Translations under genes and position numbers: made by a program
Part shown: positions 43,285 through 51,486 of the stretch, in pieces
How positions within the stretch are numbered: the stretch's first letter is position 1
How the letters are laid out: the number at the start of each line of letters is the position of its first letter
The notes under the pieces: generated by a model
What the model was told of the DNA's origin: nothing
The model's input: the letters and a program-made list of their open reading frames with translations, nothing else
The model's database searches: none
NCBI GenBank assembly: GCA_009780695.1
Contig: WQZN01000007.1
Span: forward strand, 1-64,000
Direction: 5' to 3'
DNA length: 64,000 nt
Source: Microbacteriaceae bacterium
GTDB lineage: Bacteria; Actinomycetota; Actinomycetes; Actinomycetales; Microbacteriaceae

Positions 43285-44366
43285 TCGGCCGAGCCCCGCG
43301 ACCCGTGCGGGGCCGCGCCGTCCGGCGCGGCCGCGGCGGTGGCGACAGCCGGCCCGAAGGCGATGATCGGCGGGATCGCCTCGCCGCGCAGGCGCCCCCG
43401 GAACACCCAGTACGTCCACGCCTGGTAGGCGAGGACGAGGGGCACGCCGAAGGCCGCGACGACCGACATCACGCCGAGCGTGTAGGTCGAGCTCGACGCG
43501 TTCGTGACGGTGAGGTCCCAGGCGCGGTCGAGCGTCGACGGCAGCACCACCGGGTACATGGCCTCGAAGATCGTGGCGACGCCGGCGACGAGGAAGATGC
43601 CGAGCCCGAGGAAGGCGAGGCCCTCCTTCCGCGCTCGCGCCTCCCAGCCCCACCACACGAGCGCGAGCACGCCGACGGCGAGCGTGACCCAGGCGATGGG
43701 ATGCCCCGACACGACCGTCAGGTCGATGGCCCACAGCGCGATCGGCAGCAGGCACAGGATGCCCCATGGCCAGGCGAACGCCGCGGCGCGTTCGCGCACC
43801 GGCCCCTCGGTCTTGAGCGCGAGGAAGTCGGCGGCGTGCACGAGCGCGAAGCCGACGACCGCGAGGCCGCCGAGCACGGCATAGCCGTTGAACCACGCCC
43901 ACGGGCCGCCCACGAGGTCGCCGTTCTTGTCGAGCGGCAGGCCGGTCGAGGTCAGCGCAAGGCCCGCGCCGATGCCGAACGCCGAGACGAACGACCCGAG
44001 CCCGAGGCACCACGTCCACACGTCGACCCAGCGCTGCGAGTTCCCCTTGCCGCGGTACTCGATCGCGACCGCGCGCAGGATCAAGCCGAGCAGCACGACG
44101 ATCAGCGGGATGTAGAGCGCCGAGAACAGCGACGCATACCAGAACGGGAATGCGGCGAAGGTCGCGCCGCCCGCGGTCAGCAGCCAGACCTCGTTCCCAT
44201 CCCAGACGGGGCCGATGGTGTTGAGCATCACGCGGCGGTCGTTCTCCGAGCGGGCGGAGACGAGCATGTGCATGCCGACGCCGAGGTCGAAGCCCTCGAG
44301 GAAGAGGTACCCCGTCCAGAGCACGGCGATGAGGATGAACCAGAGGATGGGCAGGAAGCCGGCCAT
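43281..44366 (-). CDS. cydB: Cytochrome bd oxidase subunit II
   Basis: A 361-aa membrane subunit with about nine helices. It has the N-terminal LEGFDLGVGM motif and GPVWDGNEVWLLTAGGATFAAFP, both hallmarks of CydB. It supports the heme-bearing CydA in the high-affinity quinol oxidase. It lies 20 nt after cydA and is coupled to cydDC by a 4-nt overlap. The ATG at 44366 is well placed, with GGAGAC just upstream. Confidence 0.97.
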   Translation of the reverse strand: MAGFLPILWFILIAVLWTGYLFLEGFDLGVGMHMLVSARSENDRRVMLNTIGPVWDGNEVWLLTAGGATFAAFPFWYASLFSALYIPLIVVLLGLILRAVAIEYRGKGNSQRWVDVWTWCLGLGSFVSAFGIGAGLALTSTGLPLDKNGDLVGGPWAWFNGYAVLGGLAVVGFALVHAADFLALKTEGPVRERAAAFAWPWGILCLLPIALWAIDLTVVSGHPIAWVTLAVGVLALVWWGWEARARKEGLAFLGLGIFLVAGVATIFEAMYPVVLPSTLDRAWDLTVTNASSSTYTLGVMSVVAAFGVPLVLAYQAWTYWVFRGRLRGEAIPPIIAFGPAVATAAAAPDGAAPHGSRGSAE

Positions 44367-44386
44367 GATCGTTGTCTCCCGTCGGC

Positions 44387-45955
44387 TCAGTAGGCGAAGG
44401 CCAGGACGTCGTCGGGCGACTTCGGGCCACCCGGGCCCTCATCGGAGTCCGAGGGCCTCTTCCCCAGCTCGGGGATCGCGCTCACGACGCCGCCGCGCAC
44501 GTACTTCGTGAGCAGCCAGACCTCGACGACCATCAGGATCAGGTACAGGCCGCCGAGCGAGGCGAGCGAGAACACGAGCTCGCCGGCCGTCACGCTGGGC
44601 GAGTTCGCGACCTGCGTGAGCAGGAACACGCCCTTCACCCCGGTCGGGTTCGGCGCGACCACGAAGGGCTGGCGCCCCATCTCGGTGAACACCCACCCGG
44701 CCGAGTTGGCGGCGAAGGGGGCGAGGATGCCGAGCAGGGCGAGCTGCATGAGCGGCTTCGACCGCGGCACCGTGCCCTTCCGGGTGATCCACAGCGCGAC
44801 CGCGGCCGCGAAGGCCGCCATGCCGCCGAGCGTGATCATCACGCGGAATCCCCAGTAGGTCACGGGCATGAGCGGCACGTAGCTGATCAGGCTGCCGTCG
44901 GGCGCGTATTTGCCGTAGAGCTGCTGGTACTCGGGGATCAGCTGGTTGACGCCCTTGACCGGGGTGGTGAAGTTGCCGTTCGCGAGGAACGAGAGCACGC
45001 CGGGCACGGTGATGACGTCGTGCACGCTGTGGCAGCTCTCAGCGTTCCAGGCCCCGAACGACAGCACGGAGAAGTCCGTCGTGGTGTCGCACGCGGCCTC
45101 CGCCGCCGCCATCTTCATGGGCTGCTGGACGAACATGAGCTTGCCCTGCTGGTCGCCCGTGACGAACACGATGAGGAAGGCGACGATGGCGACCCAGGCG
45201 CCCGTGCGCAGCGAGCCCAGCCAGAGGCGGTGGTCCGCGGCATCCCGCCCCGCGATCGCGTCGTTGGAGCCCGCGATCACGCGGCCGTCCGCGCCGACCG
45301 TGTCGATGCCGTCCTTGCGGCGCTGCCACAGCTGGTACCAGCTGATGCCGAGCAGGAACATGCCGCCCACCATGAGCGAGCCGAAGACGGTGTGCAGGAA
45401 GGCCCACACGGCGGTGTTGTTGCTGAGCACCGCCCAGATCGAGGTGAGCTGCGGCCTGCCGTGCACCAGCGCGACGCCGACGGGGTGCTGCATCCACGAG
45501 TTCGCCGCGATGATGAAGTACGCCGAGAGGACGGAGCCGCCGATCGCGACGCAGAGCGCGGCCGTGTGCAGCTTGGGGCTCAGTCGGCCCCAGCCGAAGA
45601 TCCACAGGCCGAGGAAGGTCGATTCGAGGAAGAACGCGAGCAGCGCCTCCATCGCGAGCGGAGCGCCGAACACGTCGCCGACGAAGCGCGAGTACTGGGC
45701 CCAGGCGAGGCCGAACTGGAACTCCTGGACGATGCCCGTGGCCACGCCCATGATGAAGTTGATGAGGTAGAGCTTCCCCCAGAACTTGGTCGCCCGATAG
45801 AACCGGGGGTCCTTGCTCCGATACCAGCGGACCTGGAAGTACGCGACGAGGGGGCCGAGCCCGATCGTGAGCGGCACCATCCAGAAGTGGTAGACGGTCG
45901 TGATCCCGAACTGCCAGCGGGCGACGAGCACGGGGTCCAGCGCTTCCAAATGCAC
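44387..45955 (-). CDS. cydA: Cytochrome bd oxidase subunit I
   Basis: A 522-aa heme-binding subunit of the quinol oxidase that reduces oxygen at low tension. It has the N-terminal RWQFGITTVYHF with a heme b595 or d ligand His, the GDQQGKLMFVQQPMKMAAAEA Q-loop start, a short quinol loop and C-terminal helices. The start GTG at 45955 has GAGAGG 8 nt upstream. The operon is cydA-cydB-cydDC. Two BlaI-like operators lie 68-110 nt upstream, toward the divergent blaI gene. Confidence 0.97.
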   Translation of the reverse strand: MHLEALDPVLVARWQFGITTVYHFWMVPLTIGLGPLVAYFQVRWYRSKDPRFYRATKFWGKLYLINFIMGVATGIVQEFQFGLAWAQYSRFVGDVFGAPLAMEALLAFFLESTFLGLWIFGWGRLSPKLHTAALCVAIGGSVLSAYFIIAANSWMQHPVGVALVHGRPQLTSIWAVLSNNTAVWAFLHTVFGSLMVGGMFLLGISWYQLWQRRKDGIDTVGADGRVIAGSNDAIAGRDAADHRLWLGSLRTGAWVAIVAFLIVFVTGDQQGKLMFVQQPMKMAAAEAACDTTTDFSVLSFGAWNAESCHSVHDVITVPGVLSFLANGNFTTPVKGVNQLIPEYQQLYGKYAPDGSLISYVPLMPVTYWGFRVMITLGGMAAFAAAVALWITRKGTVPRSKPLMQLALLGILAPFAANSAGWVFTEMGRQPFVVAPNPTGVKGVFLLTQVANSPSVTAGELVFSLASLGGLYLILMVVEVWLLTKYVRGGVVSAIPELGKRPSDSDEGPGGPKSPDDVLAFAY

Positions 45956-46022
45956 TGCGGTGTCCTCTCGGACGGTTGCCCTGTCGAGGGCTGCGGATGA
46001 AAGGTCATCGGCTCACGCCGAT

Positions 46023-46039
46023 TTCTACGTTACGTAGAA
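46023..46039. promoter_or_regulatory. BlaI-type operator 1 between cydA and blaI
   Basis: A perfect inverted repeat TTCTACG-TTA-CGTAGAA, 68 nt upstream of the cydA start. With operator 2 it forms a pair 26 bp apart, centre to centre. Confidence 0.75.
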
Positions 46040-46048
46040 CTGTGTTCT

Positions 46049-46065
46049 TTCTACCACGCGTAGAA
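46049..46065. promoter_or_regulatory. BlaI-type operator 2 overlapping the blaI promoter
   Basis: TTCTACC-ACG-CGTAGAA, one mismatch from operator 1. It overlaps the TAGAAT -10 (46061-46066), which lies 6 nt before the GTG at 46073. Bound repressor would shut off blaI itself. Confidence 0.75.
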
Positions 46066-46072
46066 TATCTCC

Positions 46073-46414
46073 GTGGCATCGCTCGGTGAACTGGAACGCT
46101 CGGTCATGGATCTGCTCTGGCAGAGCACGACACCGCTCGCGGCCACCGACGTGCGCGACGAGCTCGCCGGCGACCCGGCCATCACGACGGTCCTCACCGT
46201 GCTCGGGCGCCTCGAGACGAAGGGCTTCCTCACCCGCGACCGCCGCCGCCGCCCTCATCTCTTCCGCGCGACCCTGAGCCGCGATGACTACATGGCCGAG
46301 CTCATGCACGAGGTGCTCGGCTCCTCCCCCGACCGCGAGGCGGTCCTCGCGCGCTTCATCGGCCGTGCGAGCAAGACCGAAGCGGACCATCTGCGCAAGC
46401 TGCTCGGGGCCTGA
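46073..46414 (+). CDS. BlaI/MecI/CopY-family repressor
   Basis: A 113-aa winged-helix repressor: N-terminal LGELERSVMDLLW, recognition region ITTVLTVLGRLETKGFLTRD and a helical dimerisation tail. BlaI proteins are normally inactivated by cleavage via an M56 sensor peptidase, and such a peptidase follows 11 nt downstream. The GTG start has no ribosome site and sits 6 nt from the -10, so the transcript is likely leaderless. I infer autoregulation and possibly control of cydAB. Confidence 0.92.
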   Translation: MASLGELERSVMDLLWQSTTPLAATDVRDELAGDPAITTVLTVLGRLETKGFLTRDRRRRPHLFRATLSRDDYMAELMHEVLGSSPDREAVLARFIGRASKTEADHLRKLLGA

Positions 46415-46425
46415 GCGGCCCGCCG

Positions 46426-47115
46426 GTGACTGCAGAGGTCGTCGTCCTCGGCGTGGTCGCCGTGCTGCTCGCCTGGCCGGTTCCGGTGCTGCTCGCGCGC
46501 GCGACCTGGGCGGTGCGGATGCCGGCGCTCGCCATGGTCTGCTGGCAGGCCATCGCCGTCGCCGGCGGCCTCTCCATGATCGGCGCGCTCTGGTACATCT
46601 CCCGCGGCGCCGCCGCCCTGCTCGCCCTGCACCTGCTGCTCAATCTCGGCCTCACGGCCGTCGGCACGGTGCGTCAGCGCCGCCGTCACCTGCAGCTGGT
46701 CGAACTGCTCTCGACCCCGATGCCCGACCGGCCCGGCATGCGCCTCATCGAGAACGAGGCCCCGGTCGCGTACTGCCTTCCCGGCGCCCCGCGCTCGGTC
46801 ACGGTGCTCTCCGACGGCCTCGTGCGGCTGCTCTCCGAGGACGAGCTCGCGGCGGTCGTGGCGCACGAGCGCGCCCACGTCACGCAGCACCACCACATCG
46901 TGCTCATCGCGTTCAAGGCGTGGCGCACGGCACTCCCCTGGTTCCCGATCGCCAGCCGCGCGGAGGACGCGGTCGCCCTGCTCGTCGAGCTGCTCGCCGA
47001 CGACGAGGCGCGCCAGGTCGTCTCCGACGACGTGCTGGCATCCGCTGTCACGGCCGTCGCGGGCGCGGATGCCGTGAGCGTCGCCCCCCGCGTGGCCCGG
47101 CTGAGAGCTGTCTGA
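46426..47115 (+). CDS. M56-family membrane metallopeptidase (BlaR1-like, no sensor domain)
   Basis: A 229-aa membrane protease with three N-terminal helices (about residues 4-24, 35-55 and 60-82) and the zinc motif HERAH at residues 147-151. A following helix contains LADDEARQ as the likely third-ligand region. There is no C-terminal penicillin-binding sensor domain as in BlaR1/MecR1; compact forms like this are common in actinobacteria (M. tuberculosis Rv1845c). It probably cleaves or relieves the BlaI-like repressor upstream. The signal it senses is unknown. Confidence 0.9.
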   Translation: MTAEVVVLGVVAVLLAWPVPVLLARATWAVRMPALAMVCWQAIAVAGGLSMIGALWYISRGAAALLALHLLLNLGLTAVGTVRQRRRHLQLVELLSTPMPDRPGMRLIENEAPVAYCLPGAPRSVTVLSDGLVRLLSEDELAAVVAHERAHVTQHHHIVLIAFKAWRTALPWFPIASRAEDAVALLVELLADDEARQVVSDDVLASAVTAVAGADAVSVAPRVARLRAV

Positions 47116-47179
47116 CCCGTCGCTATAGTGCGGTGTGAACCGCCCCCGAAAGAGGGGCACGGATTCGCACAAGGAGACA

Positions 47180-47458
47180 ATGGTGTCTGCCCCTGATATG
47201 CCCACGCGCGGCCCCGCGCGCGTGGCGCCGTACCTCATCGCCGGGGTCTGCGTCGCGATCGCGATCGTGATGCCGCTGCTCGTGCCGCTGTACGCCAAGG
47301 CCGAGCCCGCCCTCTGGGGCATCCCCTTCTTCTACTGGTACCAGCTGCTCTGGGTGTTCATCGCCTCGGGGCTGCTCGCCATCGCCTTCGTGCTCGTCCG
47401 CAAGGAGGACCGGCGCCGTCGCGCCGCCGTCAAGCCGCAGAAGGGCGGTGCACGATGA
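47180..47458 (+). CDS. DUF3311 small membrane protein
   Basis: A 92-aa protein with two helices (about residues 16-36 and 52-72) and a basic tail. It has IPFFYWYQLLWVFIA, characteristic of DUF3311, which accompanies sodium:solute symporters. AAGGAG at 47171 supports either the ATG at 47180 or the GTG at 47183. Its stop overlaps the transporter start by 4 nt (ATGA), so it is a coupled small subunit or accessory. Confidence 0.88.
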   Translation: MVSAPDMPTRGPARVAPYLIAGVCVAIAIVMPLLVPLYAKAEPALWGIPFFYWYQLLWVFIASGLLAIAFVLVRKEDRRRRAAVKPQKGGAR

Positions 47459-49167
47459 CCGCGCACGCACTCGCGCTGGCCGGCGCACTCGCCGTGACCG
47501 GGCCGGATGCCACGGGCCACCGCCCCGTGAACTGGGTCGCCCTGATCGTGGTCGTGGTGCTCTTCGTGCTCGTCGCCGTGATCGGCTTCCTGGCCTCGCG
47601 CTGGCGCACCGACCCGGCTCAGCGCGGCCTGCACTCCCTCGACGAGTGGGGCCTCGGCGGCCGCGGATTCGGCACCTGGGTCACCTGGTTCCTGCTCGGC
47701 GGCGACCTCTACACCGCCTACACCTTCGTCGCGGTGCCCGCCGCGATGTGGGCCGCGGGCGCCGTCTCCGGCTTCTTCGCCGTGCCGTACACGATCGTGC
47801 TCTACCCGATCGTGTTCCTGCTGATGAGCCGCCTCTGGTCGGTCTCGCACCGCCACGGCTACGTCACGCCGGCCGACTTCGTCGGGGGCCGCTACGCGAG
47901 CCGCTGGCTGTCGCTCGCGGTGGCCGTGACCGGCATCGTCGCGACCATGCCGTACATCGCGCTGCAGCTCGTCGGCATCCGCGCGGTGCTCACCGTGCTC
48001 GGCCTGGGCAGCGGCTCGAACCCGCTCATGGCGGACATCCCGCTCATCATCGCGTTCGTCGTGCTCGCGGCGTACACCTACACGGGCGGTCTGCGCGCGC
48101 CCGCGCTCATCGCCATCGTCAAGGACGTGCTGATCTACATCGCGATCATCGTCGCGATCGCCTATCTGCCCGCGCACTTCGGCGGCTGGGCGGGCATCTT
48201 CAAGGCGGCGGACACGAAGCTGAGCGCCGTGAACCCTGCGACGAACGCGCCGTTCGGCGCCGTCATCCCCGGTGTCACGGGCTTCAACGCGTACTGGACG
48301 CTCGCCCTGGGCAGCGCGATGGCGCTGTTCATGTATCCGCATTCGATCACGGGCGTGCTCGCCACCAAGAGCCGCGACACGATCCGCCGCAACGCGATGG
48401 TGCTGCCGCTGTACTCGCTCATGCTGGGCCTGCTCGCGCTGCTCGGCTACGTCGCGATCAAGGCCGGCACGCACCCGATCGACACGAACGGGGCGATCAA
48501 CGCGCAGCTCGTGGTGCCGCAGCTGTTCCTCGACTCGTTCCCGTCGTGGTTCAGCGGCGTCGCGCTCGCGGCGATCGCGATCGGCGCGCTCGTGCCGGCC
48601 GCGATCATGTCGATCGCGGCGTCGAACCTGTTCACGCGCAACGTGTACCGGGACTTCTTCAAGAAGGATGCCTCGCCCAAGCACGAGGCCAACGTCTCGA
48701 AGCTCGTCTCGCTCATCGTTAAGGTCGGCGCGCTCGCGTTCGTCCTCGGCCTCGACCAGTCGTCCGCGATCAACTTCCAGCTGCTCGGCGGCATCTGGAT
48801 CCTGCAGACCTTCCCCGCGATCGTCGCCGGCCTGTACACCCGCTGGTTCAACAAGTGGGCGCTGCTCGTGGGCTGGGCCGCCGGCATCCTCTACGGAACG
48901 ATCACCGCGTACGACGTCGTCAACCCGACCACGCACGCGCACTTCGGCGGCTCGATCGCGGCGTTCCCCGGAACGAACACGACGGTGTACATCGGCATCA
49001 CCGCGTTCCTGCTCAACGCGGTGATCGCGACGCTCGGCACCCTGATCCTGCGTGCGTTCAAGGTGAAGGACACGGGCGATGCCACGACCGAGGCCGACTT
49101 CGGCGCGGACGAGACCGACCCCAAGGTCGTGCAGGAGGGCGCGCAGGCGCCGCTCTTCGAGGCGTGA
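47455..49167 (+). CDS. Sodium:solute symporter (SSS family, monocarboxylate-type)
   Basis: A 570-aa transporter with about 13 helices. The conserved segments DEWGLGGRGFGTWVTWFLLG and AYTYTGGLRAPALIAIVKD fit the SSS family, close to MctC/MctP acetate, pyruvate or propionate uptake systems. The substrate is inferred from the DUF3311 pairing and overall resemblance only. Its C-terminus is acidic. It converges on coaE with a 16-nt gap. Confidence 0.9.
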   Translation: MTAHALALAGALAVTGPDATGHRPVNWVALIVVVVLFVLVAVIGFLASRWRTDPAQRGLHSLDEWGLGGRGFGTWVTWFLLGGDLYTAYTFVAVPAAMWAAGAVSGFFAVPYTIVLYPIVFLLMSRLWSVSHRHGYVTPADFVGGRYASRWLSLAVAVTGIVATMPYIALQLVGIRAVLTVLGLGSGSNPLMADIPLIIAFVVLAAYTYTGGLRAPALIAIVKDVLIYIAIIVAIAYLPAHFGGWAGIFKAADTKLSAVNPATNAPFGAVIPGVTGFNAYWTLALGSAMALFMYPHSITGVLATKSRDTIRRNAMVLPLYSLMLGLLALLGYVAIKAGTHPIDTNGAINAQLVVPQLFLDSFPSWFSGVALAAIAIGALVPAAIMSIAASNLFTRNVYRDFFKKDASPKHEANVSKLVSLIVKVGALAFVLGLDQSSAINFQLLGGIWILQTFPAIVAGLYTRWFNKWALLVGWAAGILYGTITAYDVVNPTTHAHFGGSIAAFPGTNTTVYIGITAFLLNAVIATLGTLILRAFKVKDTGDATTEADFGADETDPKVVQEGAQAPLFEA

Positions 49168-49183
49168 CCCGGGCGGGCGGTCG

Positions 49184-49786
49184 CTAGCCGGCGATCGTCG
49201 CCCACAGCTCGTCGACGGCGGCTCGGAGGTCTTCCTTCGAGCCGCCGTTGTCGAGCACCACGTCCGCGACGGCGAGTCGCTGGTCGTCGGATGCCTGTGC
49301 CCCGATGCGCGCCTTGGCCTCCGCCTCGGTCATGCCGCGATCGGTGATCAGGCGCCGGATCCGCTCGTCGCGGCTCGTGTTGACGACCACGACCCGGTCG
49401 AAGCGCAGGGGGCGGTCGCCGGATGCCTCGACCAGCAGCGGCACGTCGTAGACGACGATCGCCGCCGGGTTCGCCGCCTCGGCTTCCGCGAAGAGCTGCT
49501 TCGCGCGCGCCCAGACGGCCGGGTGCGTGATGCCGTTGAGCCGGAGCAGAGCGGTCTTGTCACCGAACACGAGGGCGCCGAGCGCCGGGCGGTTCACGGT
49601 GCCGTCGGCCAGCAGCATCCCCTCGCCCCACTCCGCCACGATCTGCGCGAGCGCGGGCTGGCCCGGCTCGACGACCTCGCGCGCGAGCCGGTCGGCGTCG
49701 ACGATCACGGCGCCGTGCTCGGCGAGACGGGCCGAGACCGTGGACTTGCCCGACGCGATGCCGCCGGTGAGAGCGATGATCTGCAC
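49184..49786 (-). CDS. coaE: Dephospho-CoA kinase
   Basis: A 200-aa kinase for the last step of CoA synthesis. P-loop GGIASGKST is at residues 8-16, and DADRLAREVV and the lid region follow. I chose the GTG at 49786 (MQIIALTGG) rather than the GTG 9 nt upstream: a TAGCGT -10 ends 7 nt before it, and the family begins just before the P-loop. The leader TAGCGTGACATCCGTG closely repeats that of polA. rpsA lies upstream with its own terminator. Confidence 0.93.
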   Translation of the reverse strand: MQIIALTGGIASGKSTVSARLAEHGAVIVDADRLAREVVEPGQPALAQIVAEWGEGMLLADGTVNRPALGALVFGDKTALLRLNGITHPAVWARAKQLFAEAEAANPAAIVVYDVPLLVEASGDRPLRFDRVVVVNTSRDERIRRLITDRGMTEAEAKARIGAQASDDQRLAVADVVLDNGGSKEDLRAAVDELWATIAG

Positions 49787-49816
49787 GGATGTCACGCTAC
49801 CCGTCCCCCGAGCATG

Positions 49817-49852
49817 CGACAGGGCCGGGCCCCGAAGGACCCGGCCCTGTCG
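49817..49852 (-). terminator. Terminator of rpsA
   Basis: A 13-bp perfect stem with a 10-nt loop, starting 30 nt past the rpsA stop and ending before the coaE promoter. Confidence 0.9.
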
Positions 49853-49882
49853 TTGAGCTACAGACTCAGCGAGTGCTGGAGC

Positions 49883-51334
49883 TTAGTTGCTCGAGAGCTT
49901 CTCGCGCAGAGCGGCGAGCGACTCGTCGTCGGCGAGGGTGCCGGTGGCAGCCGACTCGGTCGAGAACGAGGTCGAGCCGCTGGACTGCGTGCCCAGGTTG
50001 GCCTCTTCCTCGATCTGGCGAGCGACCTGCTTCTTGTGGGCTTCCCAACGCTCCTGGGCGGCCGCGTAGTCGGCCTCCCACTTGGCGCGCTGCTCCTCGA
50101 AGCCTTCCTTCCACTCGCCGGTCTCCGAGTCGAAGCCCTCGGGGTACTTGTAGTTCCCCTGCTCGTCGTACTCGGTCGGCATGCCGTAGAGGGCCGGGTC
50201 AAACTCGGTGCCCTCGGGGTCGACGCCGTCGTTCGCCTGCTTCAGCGAGAGGCTGATGCGGCGACGCTCGAGGTCGATGTCGATGACCTTGACGAAGACC
50301 TCTTCGCCGACGGACACGACCTGCTCGGCGAGCTCGACGTGCTTGCCCGACAGCTCGGAGATGTGGACGAGGCCCTCGATGCCGTCGGCGACGCGGACGA
50401 ACGCACCGAACGGGACGAGCTTCGTGACCTTACCCGGGGCGACCTGACCGATCGCGTGGGTGCGGGCGAAGACCTGCCACGGGTCCTCCTGCGTCGCCTT
50501 GAGCGAGAGCGACACGCGCTCGCGGTCGAGGTCGACCTCGAGGATCTCGACGGTGACTTCCTGACCGACCTCGACGACCTCGCTGGCGTGCTCGATGTGC
50601 TTCCAGCTGAGCTCGGAGACGTGGACGAGGCCGTCGACGCCGCCGAGGTCGACGAACGCACCGAAGTTGACGATCGACGAGACGACGCCCTTGCGGACCT
50701 GGCCCTTGTGGAGGTTGTTGAGGAAGGTGGTGCGCGACTCGGACTGCGTCTGCTCGAGCAGGGCGCGGCGCGAGAGGACCACGTTGTTGCGGTTCTTGTC
50801 GAGCTCGAGGATCTTCGCCTCGATCTCCTGGCCGAGGTACGGCGTGAGGTCGCGGACGCGGCGCAGCTCGATGAGCGAGGCCGGGAGGAAGCCGCGGAGG
50901 CCGATGTCGACGATCAGGCCGCCCTTGACGACCTCGATGACCGAACCGGTCACGACGCCGTCGGCTTCCTTGATCTTCTCCACATCGCCCCAGGCGCGCT
51001 CGTACTGAGCCCGCTTCTTCGACAGGATCAGACGGCCTTCCTTGTCCTCCTTCTGGAGAACGAGGGCCTCGACGGTGTCGCCGACGCCGACGACCTCGCT
51101 CGGGTCGACGTCGTGCTTGATGGAAAGCTCGCGCGAGGGGATGACGCCCTCGGTCTTGTAACCGACGTCGAGGAGGACCTCGTCGCGGTCGACCTTCACG
51201 ACGGTGCCCTCGATGAGGTCGCCGTCGTTGAAGAACTTCAGAGTCTTCTCGACCGCGGCAAGAAAGTCCTCAGCAGAGCCGATGTCGTTGATGGCGACCT
51301 GCTTGGCTGCCTTTTCGGTCGTAGTGGTAGTCAT
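49883..51334 (-). CDS. rpsA: 30S ribosomal protein S1
   Basis: A 483-aa protein with four S1 RNA-binding domains (about residues 35-105, 120-190, 207-277 and 292-364) and a C-terminal acidic tail. Repeats such as VKGGLIVDIG, VNFGAFVDLGGVDGLVHVSELSW and VPFGAFVRVADGIEGLVHISELS are clear. The ATG at 51334 (MTTTTTEKAAKQ) has CCGGAG 10 nt upstream; a longer reading adds eight residues with no support. S1 helps mRNA binding, though many mRNAs here look leaderless. Confidence 0.97.
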   Translation of the reverse strand: MTTTTTEKAAKQVAINDIGSAEDFLAAVEKTLKFFNDGDLIEGTVVKVDRDEVLLDVGYKTEGVIPSRELSIKHDVDPSEVVGVGDTVEALVLQKEDKEGRLILSKKRAQYERAWGDVEKIKEADGVVTGSVIEVVKGGLIVDIGLRGFLPASLIELRRVRDLTPYLGQEIEAKILELDKNRNNVVLSRRALLEQTQSESRTTFLNNLHKGQVRKGVVSSIVNFGAFVDLGGVDGLVHVSELSWKHIEHASEVVEVGQEVTVEILEVDLDRERVSLSLKATQEDPWQVFARTHAIGQVAPGKVTKLVPFGAFVRVADGIEGLVHISELSGKHVELAEQVVSVGEEVFVKVIDIDLERRRISLSLKQANDGVDPEGTEFDPALYGMPTEYDEQGNYKYPEGFDSETGEWKEGFEEQRAKWEADYAAAQERWEAHKKQVARQIEEEANLGTQSSGSTSFSTESAATGTLADDESLAALREKLSSN

Positions 51335-51438
51335 TGAGTGATTACTCCGGGTGGACATGAATCAGGCCTGAAACGAACCACTGTGATGGCTTTCCCGCTT
51401 CAGGCGAGCGGATATAGAAGTCACAAATGTGACATTCC

Positions 51439-51468
51439 AGCCTACCTGAATTCGGGCGGCGGTCTCAA
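51439..51468 (-). promoter_or_regulatory. rpsA promoter
   Basis: On the minus strand TTGAGA, 18 nt, TAGGCT, giving a leader of about 98 nt. The palindrome GTCACA-AA-TGTGAC (51420-51433) covers the predicted transcription start. Confidence 0.7.
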
Positions 51469-51486
51469 CACCGCGAATCGGGCCGA

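Noticed and set aside
44372..46000. Long plus-strand frame across cydA
   Set aside because: Antisense of cydA; it has the Arg/Glu/His bias of shadow frames in high-GC DNA and no motif.
49787..49795. Upstream GTG as coaE start
   Set aside because: It lies within the -10 TAGCGT; the next GTG gives the usual family N-terminus.
51420..51433. CRP/GlxR-type site near rpsA
   Set aside because: The half-sites are in the reverse arrangement (TCACA-AA-TGTGA), so it does not fit TGTGA-N6-TCACA.
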